Origin: CBDFKU01 sp965248975
GTDB taxonomy: Bacteria > Chloroflexota > Dehalococcoidia > Lucifugimonadales > JAGWBF01
Reading direction: 5' to 3'
Length of the DNA stretch: 64,000 nucleotides
Assembly: GCA_965248975.1 (NCBI GenBank)
Contig: CBDFKU010000014.1
Location: 62,001-126,000 of the forward strand
A program made the position numbers and the translations under genes. This document shows, piece after piece, positions 1-8,790 of this stretch. The notes below the pieces were generated by a model. It was not told where the DNA came from. It saw only the letters and a list, made by a program, of their open reading frames with translations, and ran no database searches. Numbering within the stretch: the stretch's first letter is position 1; the number at the start of each line of letters is the position of its first letter.

Positions 1-1
1 G

Positions 2-1333
2 GGTCCCTACAAAACCCCCAACGTCTACGGCAAGGTGTACGGCACCTTCACCAACACGACTCCAGTGGACGCTTACCGGGGTGCGGGCCGCCCCGAGGCC
101 ACCTACGTAATCGAGCGGATGGTGGACCTTTTCGCCAGGGAGGTCGGCATGGACCCCGCCGAGGTACGCCGCAAGAACCTGGTCCCCCCCTTCGACAATG
201 GCCACACCATCGTCACCGGCGTGAGCTACGATACCGGCAACTTCGAGGGTGCTTTCAACAGGGCCCTGGAGATGGCTGGCTATACGAATTTCCGCCGGGA
301 ACAGGAGCAGGCCCGCGCCGAAGGCCGCTACCTGGGCATCGGTCTTTCCAGCTACTCAGAGATCTGCGGGCTGGCCCCGTCGGCCGTCGTCACTACCCTG
401 GGGTCCCAGGCGGGCACCTGGGAAAGCGCCCTGGTAAGGGTGCACCCGACAGGCAAGGTGACGGTGTACACCGGCTCCTCCCCCCATGGCCAGGGGAACG
501 AGACGACCTTCGCCCAGCTGGCCGCATCTGAGCTGGGGATACCCATGGAGGACGTGGACGTGGTCCACGGAGACACGGGCCAGATGCAGTTCGGCGTGGG
601 GACCTTCGGCAGCCGGAGCGCCGCCGTCGGAGGCACCGCCGTATACTTGGGTGTCGGGAAGATCAAGGACAAGGCAACCAAGCTGGCGGCCCACCTGATG
701 GAGGCCGCAGAGGCGGACATGGTCTACGAGGACGGGAAGATGTTCGTTCGGGGCGCACCGGCCAACGCCAAGACCTTCCAGGAGATGGCCCTGGCGGCCC
801 ACATGGCCACCAGCCTCCCCGAAGGGATGGAGCCCGGTCTGGAAGCCACCAGCTTCTACGACCCCAAGAATTTCACCTGGCCCTTCGGCACCCATGTCTG
901 CCTGGTGGAGGTGGACCCCGATACTGGCGAGGTAAAGATACTACGCTATATAGCAGTGGACGACGTGGGCAATGTCATCAACCCCATGATCGTGGACGGC
1001 ATGGTGCATGGTGGGGTCACCCAGGGCATCGGCCAGGCACTCCAGGAGGAGGCCATATACGACGACAGCGGCCAGCTCCTAACCGGCTCCATGATGGACT
1101 ACGCCGTCCCCGCCGCCGACCTGCTGCCCTCCTTCGAGCTGGAGCGCACCGTGACACCCTCCACGACCAACCCGCTGGGAGTAAAGGGTGCGGGTGAGGC
1201 GGGCACCATCGCCGCTGCCCCGGCCGTGGTCAACGCGGTGGTGGACGCCCTGGCGCCCCTCGGCATAAAGCACATCGACATGCCCCTCAAGCCCGAGAAG
1301 GTGTGGCGGGCAATCCAGGCAGCGAGAGGATAG
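2..1333 (+). CDS. Xanthine dehydrogenase-family molybdopterin-binding subunit (form II CoxL-like), 5' end missing
   Basis: Large catalytic subunit of a molybdenum hydroxylase. The reading frame is open from base 2, so the N-terminal part lies outside the window; the first internal start-like codon is a GTG at 35. The motif AYRGAGRPE near the start is the active-site loop of form II (non-carboxydotroph) CoxL-like proteins, where true CO dehydrogenases carry AYRCSFR. Near the C-terminus GVKGAGEAGT holds the conserved Glu that acts as catalytic base in this family. The substrate is unknown; aldehydes, purines or other heterocycles are typical. The medium and small subunits are not in view, and the next gene is a MoxR ATPase, the usual CoxD-type maturation partner. 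Confidence 0.92.
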   Translation, partial: GPYKTPNVYGKVYGTFTNTTPVDAYRGAGRPEATYVIERMVDLFAREVGMDPAEVRRKNLVPPFDNGHTIVTGVSYDTGNFEGAFNRALEMAGYTNFRREQEQARAEGRYLGIGLSSYSEICGLAPSAVVTTLGSQAGTWESALVRVHPTGKVTVYTGSSPHGQGNETTFAQLAASELGIPMEDVDVVHGDTGQMQFGVGTFGSRSAAVGGTAVYLGVGKIKDKATKLAAHLMEAAEADMVYEDGKMFVRGAPANAKTFQEMALAAHMATSLPEGMEPGLEATSFYDPKNFTWPFGTHVCLVEVDPDTGEVKILRYIAVDDVGNVINPMIVDGMVHGGVTQGIGQALQEEAIYDDSGQLLTGSMMDYAVPAADLLPSFELERTVTPSTTNPLGVKGAGEAGTIAAAPAVVNAVVDALAPLGIKHIDMPLKPEKVWRAIQAARG

Positions 1334-2215
1334 ATGGCCCCCGGCTCCATCCAGGAAGTCCTGGCGCGGCTGGAGGAGCAGGACTACATCGCCGACCAGG
1401 CCATCGCCACTTCGCTGCACCTGGCCGCAGCCCTGGGCCGCCCCCTTCTCATCGAGGGCCGGGCCGGTGTCGGCAAGACCGAAGTGGCCAATGTCATGGC
1501 CCGGGTACTGGAAACGAACCTGATCCGCCTCCAGTGCTACGAGGGGTTGGACGTGGCCACCGCCCTCTACGAGTGGAACTACCCCAAGCAGCTGCTGTGG
1601 ATCAAGCTGGACGAGGGCGCCTCCCGTACTGCCGAAGAGAGAGAGCAGGAGATCTTCAGCGAGGCGTTCCTGCTCCAGAGGCCCTTACTGGCCGCCATTA
1701 CCCAGGCTGAGCGGGCTCCGGTGCTGCTCATCGACGAGGTGGACCGGGCCGACGAGGAGTTCGAGGCCTTCCTGCTGGAGGTGCTCTCCGAGTTCCAGGT
1801 GACGATTCCCGAGATCGGCACCGTAAGGGCGTCCCACGTACCCACTGTTATCCTCACCTCCAACCGCTCCCGGGACCTGTCCGATGCCCTGCGCCGCCGC
1901 TGCCTGTACCTGTGGATCGACTACCCCTCCTACGAGAAGGAGCTGCGCATCGTGCGGTCGAAGGTTCCCGGAGTCTCCGAGGCCCTGGCCGGCCAGATAT
2001 GCCGCTTCGTCCAAGGGGCCAGGGAGGCCGGCCTGGACAAGGTGCCCGGCATCTCCGAGACCCTGGACTGGGCCGCCGCCCTGGTCGTGCTGCACCGCGA
2101 CGCCCTTGACCGGGACACGGTGGAGCAGACCCTGGGCTGCCTGGTGAAGGACGCCGAGGACCTGCGGCGCTTGCGGGAGGGGCTCATGGACGAGCTGTTG
2201 GTGAAGGTGGTCTAG
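1334..2215 (+). CDS. MoxR-family AAA+ ATPase (CoxD-like)
   Basis: A 293-residue AAA+ ATPase. Walker A is GRAGVGKT (42-49), Walker B VLLIDEVD (130-137), sensor 1 is the TSN at about 175, and an RRR arginine cluster follows near 187. The ATG directly follows the stop of the molybdenum hydroxylase subunit, so the two are translationally coupled. In cox operons CoxD-type MoxR proteins work with a VWA partner (CoxE) to mature the molybdenum-copper or molybdenum cofactor site. A CoxE-like VWA gene does follow, but about 480 bases later and shortened, so the maturation pair may be impaired here. Confidence 0.9.
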   Translation: MAPGSIQEVLARLEEQDYIADQAIATSLHLAAALGRPLLIEGRAGVGKTEVANVMARVLETNLIRLQCYEGLDVATALYEWNYPKQLLWIKLDEGASRTAEEREQEIFSEAFLLQRPLLAAITQAERAPVLLIDEVDRADEEFEAFLLEVLSEFQVTIPEIGTVRASHVPTVILTSNRSRDLSDALRRRCLYLWIDYPSYEKELRIVRSKVPGVSEALAGQICRFVQGAREAGLDKVPGISETLDWAAALVVLHRDALDRDTVEQTLGCLVKDAEDLRRLREGLMDELLVKVV

Positions 2216-2399
2216 GTCAATGCAGGATCATCACGTGATCGGACAGTATGACCGAAGCGACAATTCCTGTGCGGCGTGCAGGAGCTCTGGGGGGTGAACA
2301 ATGTAATATGCTAAGGGCTGCTAATCATTAACGACTACAGCCAAAGATTCAGCCGATTGGGGAATAGTCGGAGAAATTCATTAAAGGAGCGTAGTCCAA
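2216..2399. other. Intergenic segment ahead of the small inserted gene
   Basis: This 184-base gap is more AT-rich than the genes around it. It holds a perfect 10-base palindrome, ATCACGTGAT, at 2230-2239, a TAATAT box near 2312 that could be a -10 element, and an AAAGGAG ribosome site just before the ATG at 2400. Such a gap is unexpected inside a moxR-coxE gene pair, which normally abut, and supports the idea that a cassette was inserted here. Confidence 0.4.
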
Positions 2400-2690
2400 A
2401 TGTCATTGTTCATTGTAAGGGCCCAGCATAGCTCTGAGACCTGTCCAGCGGGAGACCCTAATATGGGCGCTATGCTTCTCCAGCATCTATCAAACGACAA
2501 TGCCGGTAAATCCGGCATCAATATTCAGGCGTCGGCAGGAGTAGAAGGTCAACACACTCTAAACCTGATCCTTGAAGCGGGCGATAGCCAGAAAGTGCAA
2601 GAGTTCATGGGCCCCTTCGCACAGATGGGGACCGTTGAGGTGCTGCCCGCCATCACCTGCGAAGCCATCGTCGCCAGGGGCAGGTGCTAG
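2400..2690 (+). CDS. Small protein of unknown function, probable alpha/beta-barrel fold
   Basis: A 96-residue protein with a good Shine-Dalgarno (AAAGGAG, about 8 bases before the ATG). I do not recognise a characterised family. The pattern of a beta strand at the start (SLFIVRAQHS), a central strand (HTLNLILEAG), a helix (KVQEFMGPFAQMG) and a last strand (VEVLPAITCEAIVARGRC) fits small ferredoxin-like or dimeric alpha/beta-barrel proteins such as DUF3303-type families. It has three cysteines: one near residue 15 and two in the last dozen residues. It sits between moxR and a truncated coxE-like gene, so it may be part of an inserted segment rather than a cox gene. Confidence 0.6.
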   Translation: MSLFIVRAQHSSETCPAGDPNMGAMLLQHLSNDNAGKSGINIQASAGVEGQHTLNLILEAGDSQKVQEFMGPFAQMGTVEVLPAITCEAIVARGRC

Positions 2691-2691
2691 C

Positions 2692-3459
2692 CAGTACTCC
2701 GGCGCCAGTCCGGTCGAGCTGGCGACGGGCCGCGACCTGACGGTGCTCCGGGGAGACCGCCTGGCGGAGGTCTCGGAGATCGCCGCCCGCCTGCTCCGTA
2801 GCCTGCCCTCCCGCCCGGGCCGTCGCCTAAGACGCCACCGCCGCAAGGGGCTCCCTGATCTCAGGAGCGCGCTGAGGCGGAGCCTTAGCTACGGCGGAGA
2901 GCTGGTCGAGATACCCAGACGGAGGCGGACCCCCCGGGTCCCCCGCCTGCTGGTGTTGCTGGACGTCAGTGGCTCCATGGACCGCAGCGCCGGGCTTCTG
3001 CTCCAGTTGGTCTATGCCCTGGGACAGAGGACGGGCCGGGTGGAGACCTTCGTCTTCAGCACCTCCCTCACCCGGGTGACGCGACTCCTCAGAGCGCCCT
3101 CCTTCTCCGAGGCCCTGGCCGGCGTGGGCGGCCTGGTGAGCCACTGGTCCGGCGGCACCCGCATCGGGGAGTGCCTGGGAACGCTGAACCGTGAGCACGC
3201 CCACCTGCTGGACCGGAGCACTTCGGTCTTCATTCTCAGCGATGGATGGGACACCGGAGAGCCCGAGCAGCTGTCCCGGGAGATGGCCGCGCTGCGGCGG
3301 CGGGTGCACCGGGTGATTTGGCTGAACCCGCTGCTGGGAACCCCCGACTACGCACCCCTGACCCGAGGGTTACAGGCCGCCCACCCTTATGTAGACACCT
3401 TCGCCTCGGCGCTGGATATCGAGCAGCTCCGACGGCTGCCTGGCCTGCTGAAGGGCTAA
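2692..3459 (+). pseudogene. CoxE-like VWA-domain protein, N-terminus missing
   Basis: The frame encodes the arginine-rich middle section and the von Willebrand A domain of CoxE-type proteins. The MIDAS signature LDVSGSMD and the downstream SGGTR and LSDGWDTG motifs are intact. Family members start with about 100 further residues that are absent. Open frame continues back to an ATG at 2572, but that stretch lies inside the preceding small gene and has no CoxE-like sequence. A GTG near 2740 is a possible start with no clear ribosome site. The gene is therefore probably a 5'-truncated remnant, perhaps cut when the 2216-2690 segment arrived. A functional short VWA protein is the alternative. Confidence 0.6.
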
Positions 3460-3549
3460 TATAGCCCCGGCACCGGGTCTGTGATAAAGTTATCGACGAC
3501 GGGTAATCACTCCTCACCCGCCATTCCCGGATCCGAAAGGAGGACCACC

Positions 3550-4896
3550 GTGGCCGAGATCATCAGAGAAGCCTACATCCGAAAGAACCCCAGGTCGGCG
3601 GAGCTGTACCCCAGGTTCCAGGCGGTGTTCCCTTCCGGGACCGGGGGGCACGACGGCCACTACTCCGACCCCTTCCCCCTGACCATATCCAGGGGAGAGG
3701 GTCCCCGCAAGTGGGATGTGGACGGCAACGAGTACATCGACTTCGCAATGGGCTCCCTTTCCCTGCTGCTAGGATACGCCCACCCGGCGGTGGTGGAGGC
3801 GCTGATCCAGGCGGCGCCTGGAGGGTCCCAGTTCGGCCGCGGCGCCACCGAGCGGGAGCTGGAGTGGGGCGAGATGGTCAACCGGCTCATCCCCTGCGCT
3901 GACAAGATCCGTTTCGTGTCGTCGGGCGGCGATGCCACCCACACGGCCATGCGCGTCGCCCGGGGATACACCGGCAAGGACAAGATCATTCGCTGGGAGG
4001 GCCACTATCACGGCCGGCAGGATTACGCCATGCCGGGAAACTCTCCTCCCTTCGACGCGCCCGACTCCGCCGGTATTCCCAGGGGCGCCATCGACTCGGT
4101 GGTGGTACTGCCCCAGGACCTGAACGCCCTGGAGCGGACCCTGGCCAGTGACAATGACATTGCCGGGGTCATCACCGAGGCCTCAGGAGCAAACTACGGC
4201 TTCGTGCCCCTCGATCCCGGCTTCCTGGAAGGGGTGCATCGGCTGACCCGGCAGTACGGTGTGGTGAACATCTTCGACGAGGTCATCACCGGCTTCCGCT
4301 GGAGTCCCGGAGGACTGCAGCAGAAGGTGGGCATAACCCCCGACCTGTGCTCCCTGTCCAAGATTCTGACGGGAGGCATGCCCGGCGGCGCCGTCGCCGG
4401 CAAGAGCGAGATAATGGAAGTGATGAACCACACCGGCGACCCCCAACGCGACCGGTTCCAGCGGGTCTCGGTGGGCGGCACCTTCAACGGCAACCCCATC
4501 TGCGCCGCCACCGGTGTCGCCACCCTGAAGATCGCCGCCACGGGCGAGATGCAGGACCAGGCCGACAGGATGGCCGAGCGGATGCGCCAGGGGCTTCGGC
4601 ACATCGTGGACCGGTACGAGGTGGAGGCCTGTGTCTACGGAGATTCCTCCACTTTCCACATGTATTTCGGGGCCAGATCCATCGAGGGCATGGACGCCAA
4701 CACTCTGAACGGCATGTCCAAGAGCATCATCGACAACTTCCGCATGGCCCTGGAGGTACGGGGTGTAGATATCATGAACCGGTGCAGCGGCTGCCTCTCG
4801 GGAGTGCACACAGAGGCAGACGTGGACCAGGCGCTGGAGGGTTTCGACGGGGCTATAAAGGCGATGGTAGACGAGGGTCTGGTCAGCCACGGCTGA
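3550..4896 (+). CDS. Class III aminotransferase, glutamate-1-semialdehyde 2,1-aminomutase-like
   Basis: A pyridoxal-phosphate enzyme of 448 residues. The GTG at 3550 is chosen because AAAGGAGG ends about 7 bases before it; the frame is open back to 3481 with no ribosome site there. The PLP lysine lies in LSKILTGGMPGGA (about residue 271), and FDEVITGFRW and GGTFNGNP match the aminomutase-like subgroup. True HemL proteins have a very similar layout, but several Chloroflexota paralogs act on other amino-aldehydes or amino acids, and no haem genes lie nearby. I therefore leave out the hemL symbol. It stands alone between the cox-like block and a flavin reductase. Confidence 0.85.
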   Translation: MAEIIREAYIRKNPRSAELYPRFQAVFPSGTGGHDGHYSDPFPLTISRGEGPRKWDVDGNEYIDFAMGSLSLLLGYAHPAVVEALIQAAPGGSQFGRGATERELEWGEMVNRLIPCADKIRFVSSGGDATHTAMRVARGYTGKDKIIRWEGHYHGRQDYAMPGNSPPFDAPDSAGIPRGAIDSVVVLPQDLNALERTLASDNDIAGVITEASGANYGFVPLDPGFLEGVHRLTRQYGVVNIFDEVITGFRWSPGGLQQKVGITPDLCSLSKILTGGMPGGAVAGKSEIMEVMNHTGDPQRDRFQRVSVGGTFNGNPICAATGVATLKIAATGEMQDQADRMAERMRQGLRHIVDRYEVEACVYGDSSTFHMYFGARSIEGMDANTLNGMSKSIIDNFRMALEVRGVDIMNRCSGCLSGVHTEADVDQALEGFDGAIKAMVDEGLVSHG

Positions 4897-5029
4897 TCTT
4901 TCCCGGGGGGTCCAGCAGGGTCATAGACCGGAAGGGACCGATCGACCGAGGCCTCTTTGTGCGACGCCCGACAGGCAACCGGTAGCCAATGCGCCACGCA
5001 CCAGTAAAGCCACTAAGAAGGAGTCCAAA

Positions 5030-5662
5030 ATGACCAGCCCCGGCGCAATCGCTGAACCCATCCGCGTCCTCGGCATCTCGGGCAGCCTGCGCAAAGCCTC
5101 CTTCAACTCCGGCCTTTTACGGGCCGCGCGCGAGGTCGCTCCCCAGGGGATGGACCTGAGAATCTTCGATATCAAAGACCTGCCCTTTTACAACGGTGAT
5201 GTCGAGGCCGAAGGTGACCCCCAGCCGGTCGCGGCCCTCAAGGCGGCAGTACGCATGGCCGACGCAGTGCTATTCTCCACACCCGAGTATAACTTTGGCA
5301 CCTCCGGAGCTCTCAAGAACGCGATTGATTGGGCCTCTAGAGATAGGAGGGAGAGATCTCTGATGGGTAAGCCGGTCACCACCATGGGAGCAGGTGGCAG
5401 AGCCGGCACTGCCCGGGCCCAGGTACAGCTCCAGCAGACCCTCTCGGAGACTGGAGCGTTGGTGATGGTCAAGCCGGGAGTGCTTGTCCAGGCCTTCGCT
5501 CCCGCCCGATTCGACTCCGAGGGCAACCTGATCGACCAGGACACCCGGGACCTTCTACAAAAGTACCTCGAAGAGTTCGCCAGGTGGATAGTTCAGCTCA
5601 TCAAAGGGCGTGAGTTTGTCCAGTACGCCTGTGAAATGGACATTCAGTTCAGCCGCGTTTAA
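5030..5662 (+). CDS. NADPH-dependent FMN reductase
   Basis: A 210-residue flavodoxin-fold reductase. The phosphate-binding loop GISGSLRKASFN (about 16-27) and the flavin-contact motif TPEYN (84-88) are those of the NAD(P)H:FMN/quinone/chromate reductase family (ChrR, YieF). The C-terminal part is slightly longer than usual, ending in KGREFVQYACEMDIQFSRV. An AAGGAG ribosome site lies 6 bases upstream of the ATG. The next gene, another flavin-type protein, starts 10 bases after the stop, so they are probably cotranscribed. The physiological acceptor cannot be told from sequence. Confidence 0.88.
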   Translation: MTSPGAIAEPIRVLGISGSLRKASFNSGLLRAAREVAPQGMDLRIFDIKDLPFYNGDVEAEGDPQPVAALKAAVRMADAVLFSTPEYNFGTSGALKNAIDWASRDRRERSLMGKPVTTMGAGGRAGTARAQVQLQQTLSETGALVMVKPGVLVQAFAPARFDSEGNLIDQDTRDLLQKYLEEFARWIVQLIKGREFVQYACEMDIQFSRV

Positions 5663-5672
5663 GGAGGGAGCC

Positions 5673-6182
5673 ATGAGCCTTACCTGGGCGCCCGGTGTAG
5701 CCATGAGCAAGGAAGAGATCGACAGTTTCCTCAACGAGAAGCTCATCTCCCGGTTCACCTCAATCAGGCCTGACGGATACCCCCACACGACTCCTCTGTG
5801 GTACGTCTGGGACGGCGAGGCCTTCTGGTTCGTCGTAGGCGCGGGGGTGCGTCCACGGCAGCATATCAGGAACCTCAACCAGAATCCGAAGGTCTCCGCG
5901 ATCGTCGACCGCGACGCCCGCCCAACAGAGGGAGGCTCCTACAACGCCCAGGGGGTGTCCGTCCGGGGGATCGCCGAGCTGAGCACCGACGTCGGGGTCC
6001 AGGAGGACGTATCAAAAAAGATCCTGATGAGGTATTTCGGCGGCGTCAGCGACGAGAACGTCAGGGCAGTATTGGAAGACGGCAAGCCGGGCAATAACCG
6101 GGTCATAGTGAAGGTCAGGCCGGAGAAGCTCAACGCCTGGGACCTCCTCAAGATGGAGGGCGGGGGCTACCTGGATCAGTAG
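5673..6182 (+). CDS. Pyridoxamine 5'-phosphate oxidase-like split-barrel flavoprotein
   Basis: A 169-residue split beta-barrel protein of the PNPOx-like/F420- or FMN-binding superfamily. Sequence features are the early SRFTSIRPDGYPHTTPLWYVWDG strand pair (written here in two blocks: SRFTSIRPDGY and PHTTPLWYVWDG) and the NPKVSAIVDRD strand. The ATG at 5673 follows AAGGAGGGAG; an upstream in-frame ATG at 5610 lies inside the previous gene and is not preferred. Family members bind FMN or F420 and reduce small substrates. True PdxH activity is unlikely because the protein is short. It is probably in one transcript with the preceding FMN reductase. Confidence 0.82.
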   Translation: MSLTWAPGVAMSKEEIDSFLNEKLISRFTSIRPDGYPHTTPLWYVWDGEAFWFVVGAGVRPRQHIRNLNQNPKVSAIVDRDARPTEGGSYNAQGVSVRGIAELSTDVGVQEDVSKKILMRYFGGVSDENVRAVLEDGKPGNNRVIVKVRPEKLNAWDLLKMEGGGYLDQ

Positions 6183-6241
6183 GCTGCACATCGACCGGTA
6201 ACACATACCCTTAGACCGAAAAACGCACAGGAGGGAAGGCC

Positions 6242-7123
6242 ATGGCTGGAAAGCAGATTCTCTGCGCATTCGGGATCGACGTGGACGCGGTGGCCGGCAA
6301 GCTGGGATCGTATCAGGGCGAGGATTCTCCCTTCGACATCTCCCAGGGTATGTTCGCCGGCGAGATCGGAACGCCCCGCCTGCTCACGCTCTTCAAGAGG
6401 GCCGGGATCAAGACCACGTGGTTCGTGCCAGGCCACTCCATCGAGACCTTCCCCGAGCAGACGAAGATGATGGTGGACGGCGGCCACGAGATAGGCCTCC
6501 ATGGGTACTCCCACGAAAACCCGCTGTCGATGACGCCGGCCCAGGAGGAGGCGATCCTAGTCAAGTGCATCGACCTGATCAAGAAGGTTTCAGGCAAGGC
6601 CCCGAGGGGGTATGTGGCCCCCTGGTGGGAGGTCAGCCAGGCTACCATCGGGCTCCTGTCGAAGCACGGTATCACCTACGACCACAGCCTGTCCCACACC
6701 GACCACGAGTGTTACTACGTTCGTGTCGGGGATAGCTGGACCAAGATCGACTACGAAAAGGACGCCGAGGAGTGGATGAAGCCGCTGGTGCGTGGCCAGG
6801 AGACGGACATGGTGGAGATACCAGGCAGCTGGTATCTGGACGATCTTCCCCCCATGATGTTCATCAAGAAAGCTCCCAACAGCCACGGCTGGGTCAACCC
6901 TCGGGACATTGAGCAGCTTTGGCGGGACCAGTTCGATTGGGTGTACCGCGAGTACGACGACGCCATCTTCACGATGACGATACATCCGGACGTCAGCGGG
7001 CGCCCTCAGGTACTCCTGATGTTGGAGAGGATAATCGCCTATATCACCAGCCACCCCGGAGCGCGCTTCGTCACCTTCAACGAGATCGCCGAGGACTTCG
7101 CCAAGAGGCATCCTCGGAACTAG
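6242..7123 (+). CDS. Polysaccharide deacetylase-family protein (NodB fold)
   Basis: A 293-residue carbohydrate esterase 4-type barrel. Motif 1 is FGIDVDA (10-16), with the metal Asp. Motif 2 is the HxxxH of LHGYSHE (His 87 and 91), motif 3 is PRGYVAPWW (about 118-126), and the last motif is IHPDVSGR. The metal triad looks complete. No signal peptide is visible, so this is cytoplasmic, and such proteins in this lineage often act on small amides or N-acyl compounds rather than polysaccharide. GGAGGGAAGG precedes the ATG. It is one of four NodB-fold proteins in the window; the others start at 18749, 19663 and 40753 on the minus strand. Confidence 0.85.
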   Translation: MAGKQILCAFGIDVDAVAGKLGSYQGEDSPFDISQGMFAGEIGTPRLLTLFKRAGIKTTWFVPGHSIETFPEQTKMMVDGGHEIGLHGYSHENPLSMTPAQEEAILVKCIDLIKKVSGKAPRGYVAPWWEVSQATIGLLSKHGITYDHSLSHTDHECYYVRVGDSWTKIDYEKDAEEWMKPLVRGQETDMVEIPGSWYLDDLPPMMFIKKAPNSHGWVNPRDIEQLWRDQFDWVYREYDDAIFTMTIHPDVSGRPQVLLMLERIIAYITSHPGARFVTFNEIAEDFAKRHPRN

Positions 7124-7160
7124 CGATAAATAAGTTTAATGAGTCGGGAAAGGTGTCTGA

Positions 7161-7664
7161 ATGTCGGTCGAACGTGCCCTAAAGATGTCTCCGGTCTTTC
7201 AGGGGGTGTCGGAGAAAGACCTGGAGTTGCTCGTGCCGGTGTGCCGGGAGGAAGTGGCGATAAAGGGGGCGGTTGTCCTGGAGCAGGAGGAGCATGCCCG
7301 GTGTCTCTACCTGGTCGTGGAAGGCAGAATAGGCCTCCACATGACCCTGGAGAGGCCCGACGGCAGCAGCACTGGCCGGACGACGGTGGCCAGCATTGGG
7401 CCCCAGGAAGCCTTCGGTTGGTCCGCCCTGGTCCCTCCCTTCAGGAGCACCCTTGCGGCCACCGCCGTTGAGATGAGCAGGCTGTACGCACTGGATGGGT
7501 CTACGCTGAGCGAGATCCTGAATGAGCATCGAGACATGGGGTACTTGGTGATGGTCAACGTGGCGAGCCTGGTGGCCGAAAGGCTGGCGGAGACCAGGGA
7601 GGCCTTCGTCTACGATCGGAGCTACGTGGAGTACCTGCAGCGCCTGTCCAGGGACCTGGGATAG
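7161..7664 (+). CDS. Cyclic nucleotide-binding domain protein without a DNA-binding domain
   Basis: A 167-residue protein matching the cNMP-binding beta-roll of Crp/Fnr regulators: FQGVSEKDLELL at the N-terminus, then VVLEQEEHARCLYLVVEGRI (written as VVLEQEEHARC and LYLVVEGRI), and a long C-helix. It stops before any helix-turn-helix, so it cannot bind DNA in the usual Crp manner. Free-standing cNMP domains act as sensors or through a partner. It sits 37 bases after the deacetylase and 31 before the phosphotriesterase-like gene. The ribosome site is weak (GGAAAGGTG). Confidence 0.8.
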   Translation: MSVERALKMSPVFQGVSEKDLELLVPVCREEVAIKGAVVLEQEEHARCLYLVVEGRIGLHMTLERPDGSSTGRTTVASIGPQEAFGWSALVPPFRSTLAATAVEMSRLYALDGSTLSEILNEHRDMGYLVMVNVASLVAERLAETREAFVYDRSYVEYLQRLSRDLG

Positions 7665-7695
7665 CATTAAAGCGAACCGGCCAAAGGAGCTGGGA

Positions 7696-8658
7696 ATGCC
7701 TGCCGCAAGGACCGTCCTGGGGGATATTCCTCCTGAGCAGATGGGCGTCACCTATCCCCACGAGCACGTGGTCCTGGGGTACACCGGCGCCCGGGAGGAC
7801 CTGGGACCCAGCTTCGACCGGGAAGCGGTCCTCAAGCAGATCTGCGACGACCTTGGGCAGGCGGTGAGCCAGCACGGGATGAAGACGGTGGTCGACGTGA
7901 CTCCCCCCGAGGTCGGCCGCGACGTCGAGCTGCTGCAGGAGGTTGCCAGGCGCCTGGACATAAACGTCATCGCCGCCACGGGCCACTACACCCAGGCCGG
8001 CGGCTTTCCCCTCTTCTGGGGTTTGGTGGACCAGGAGAAGATGGCGGAGCGGATGACCCGGGAGGTAACCGAGGGCGTCGGACCGAACAGAGTCAAGTGC
8101 GGAGTGCTCAAGATCGCGATGAACGGCACCAACCTCTCCTCGGGCGAAGAGAAGGCCTTTCGGGCGGCGGCCAGGGTATCCAGGGATCTGGGCGTCTCTA
8201 TCTGCATCCACACTGCCGGCTGGCTGCTGCCCACCACCGAAGAGCTGCCCGGCCCGTTGATCGCCCTGGACGTGCTCTTGTCCGAGGGGGCCGATCCATC
8301 CCGCATTCAGGTGGGCCACCTGGAAGGTACCCGTGGCAACCTGGACCATCTCATGGGCATAGCACGGCGGGGCTGCTACATGGCCTTTGACCTAGTGGGC
8401 CGCAACCGGGAAGAGATGGACCCGCTGCGGGTTGCAATGGTCACCGGCCTGGTGGGGGCGGGCTACGGCCACCGTGTCCTGCTGTCGATGGACCACCAGG
8501 GTGCCTGGGTGCCGGAGCGGCCTCCCCGCTACGTGAACATGCGCGCCAGCTTCCTGGACCTTTACAACTTCGTTCCCCTGCTGCTGGAAGGCGGCCTCAA
8601 GGACGAGCAGCTGGACCGGATTTTGGTGGACAACCCCCGGGATCTGCTGGCCTTCTAG
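7696..8658 (+). CDS. Phosphotriesterase-family metal-dependent hydrolase
   Basis: A 320-residue TIM-barrel amidohydrolase. The binuclear metal site can be read off: His 22 and His 24 (PHEH), Lys 139 in GVLKIAMNG (the carbamylated bridging lysine), His 172 (ICIHTAG), His 208 (VGHLEG) and Asp 266 (SMDHQG). The family includes phosphotriesterases, lactonases and N-acyl hydrolases; natural members are more often lactonases than organophosphate hydrolases. AAAGGAG lies 8 bases before the ATG. It closes a run of plus-strand genes from 5030. Confidence 0.88.
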   Translation: MPAARTVLGDIPPEQMGVTYPHEHVVLGYTGAREDLGPSFDREAVLKQICDDLGQAVSQHGMKTVVDVTPPEVGRDVELLQEVARRLDINVIAATGHYTQAGGFPLFWGLVDQEKMAERMTREVTEGVGPNRVKCGVLKIAMNGTNLSSGEEKAFRAAARVSRDLGVSICIHTAGWLLPTTEELPGPLIALDVLLSEGADPSRIQVGHLEGTRGNLDHLMGIARRGCYMAFDLVGRNREEMDPLRVAMVTGLVGAGYGHRVLLSMDHQGAWVPERPPRYVNMRASFLDLYNFVPLLLEGGLKDEQLDRILVDNPRDLLAF

Positions 8659-8790
8659 ACCCGTTCCCCGGCCATCTCCATCAGTGTTCCTCTGGCAAGG
8701 GGAGCGACTTCTAGCTCACCCTATGGATCAAGCCTTCCATTTCACCGTATGCCCGGTTACAGCTATCTTTAAGCCTCGAAGGAGGGCGCC

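Noticed and set aside
2572..2691. N-terminal extension of the CoxE-like frame
   Set aside because: This stretch is the +1 frame of the small gene at 2400-2690 and does not resemble CoxE.
3481..3549. Upstream start of the aminomutase-like gene
   Set aside because: No ribosome site; the GTG at 3550 with AAAGGAGG is much better.
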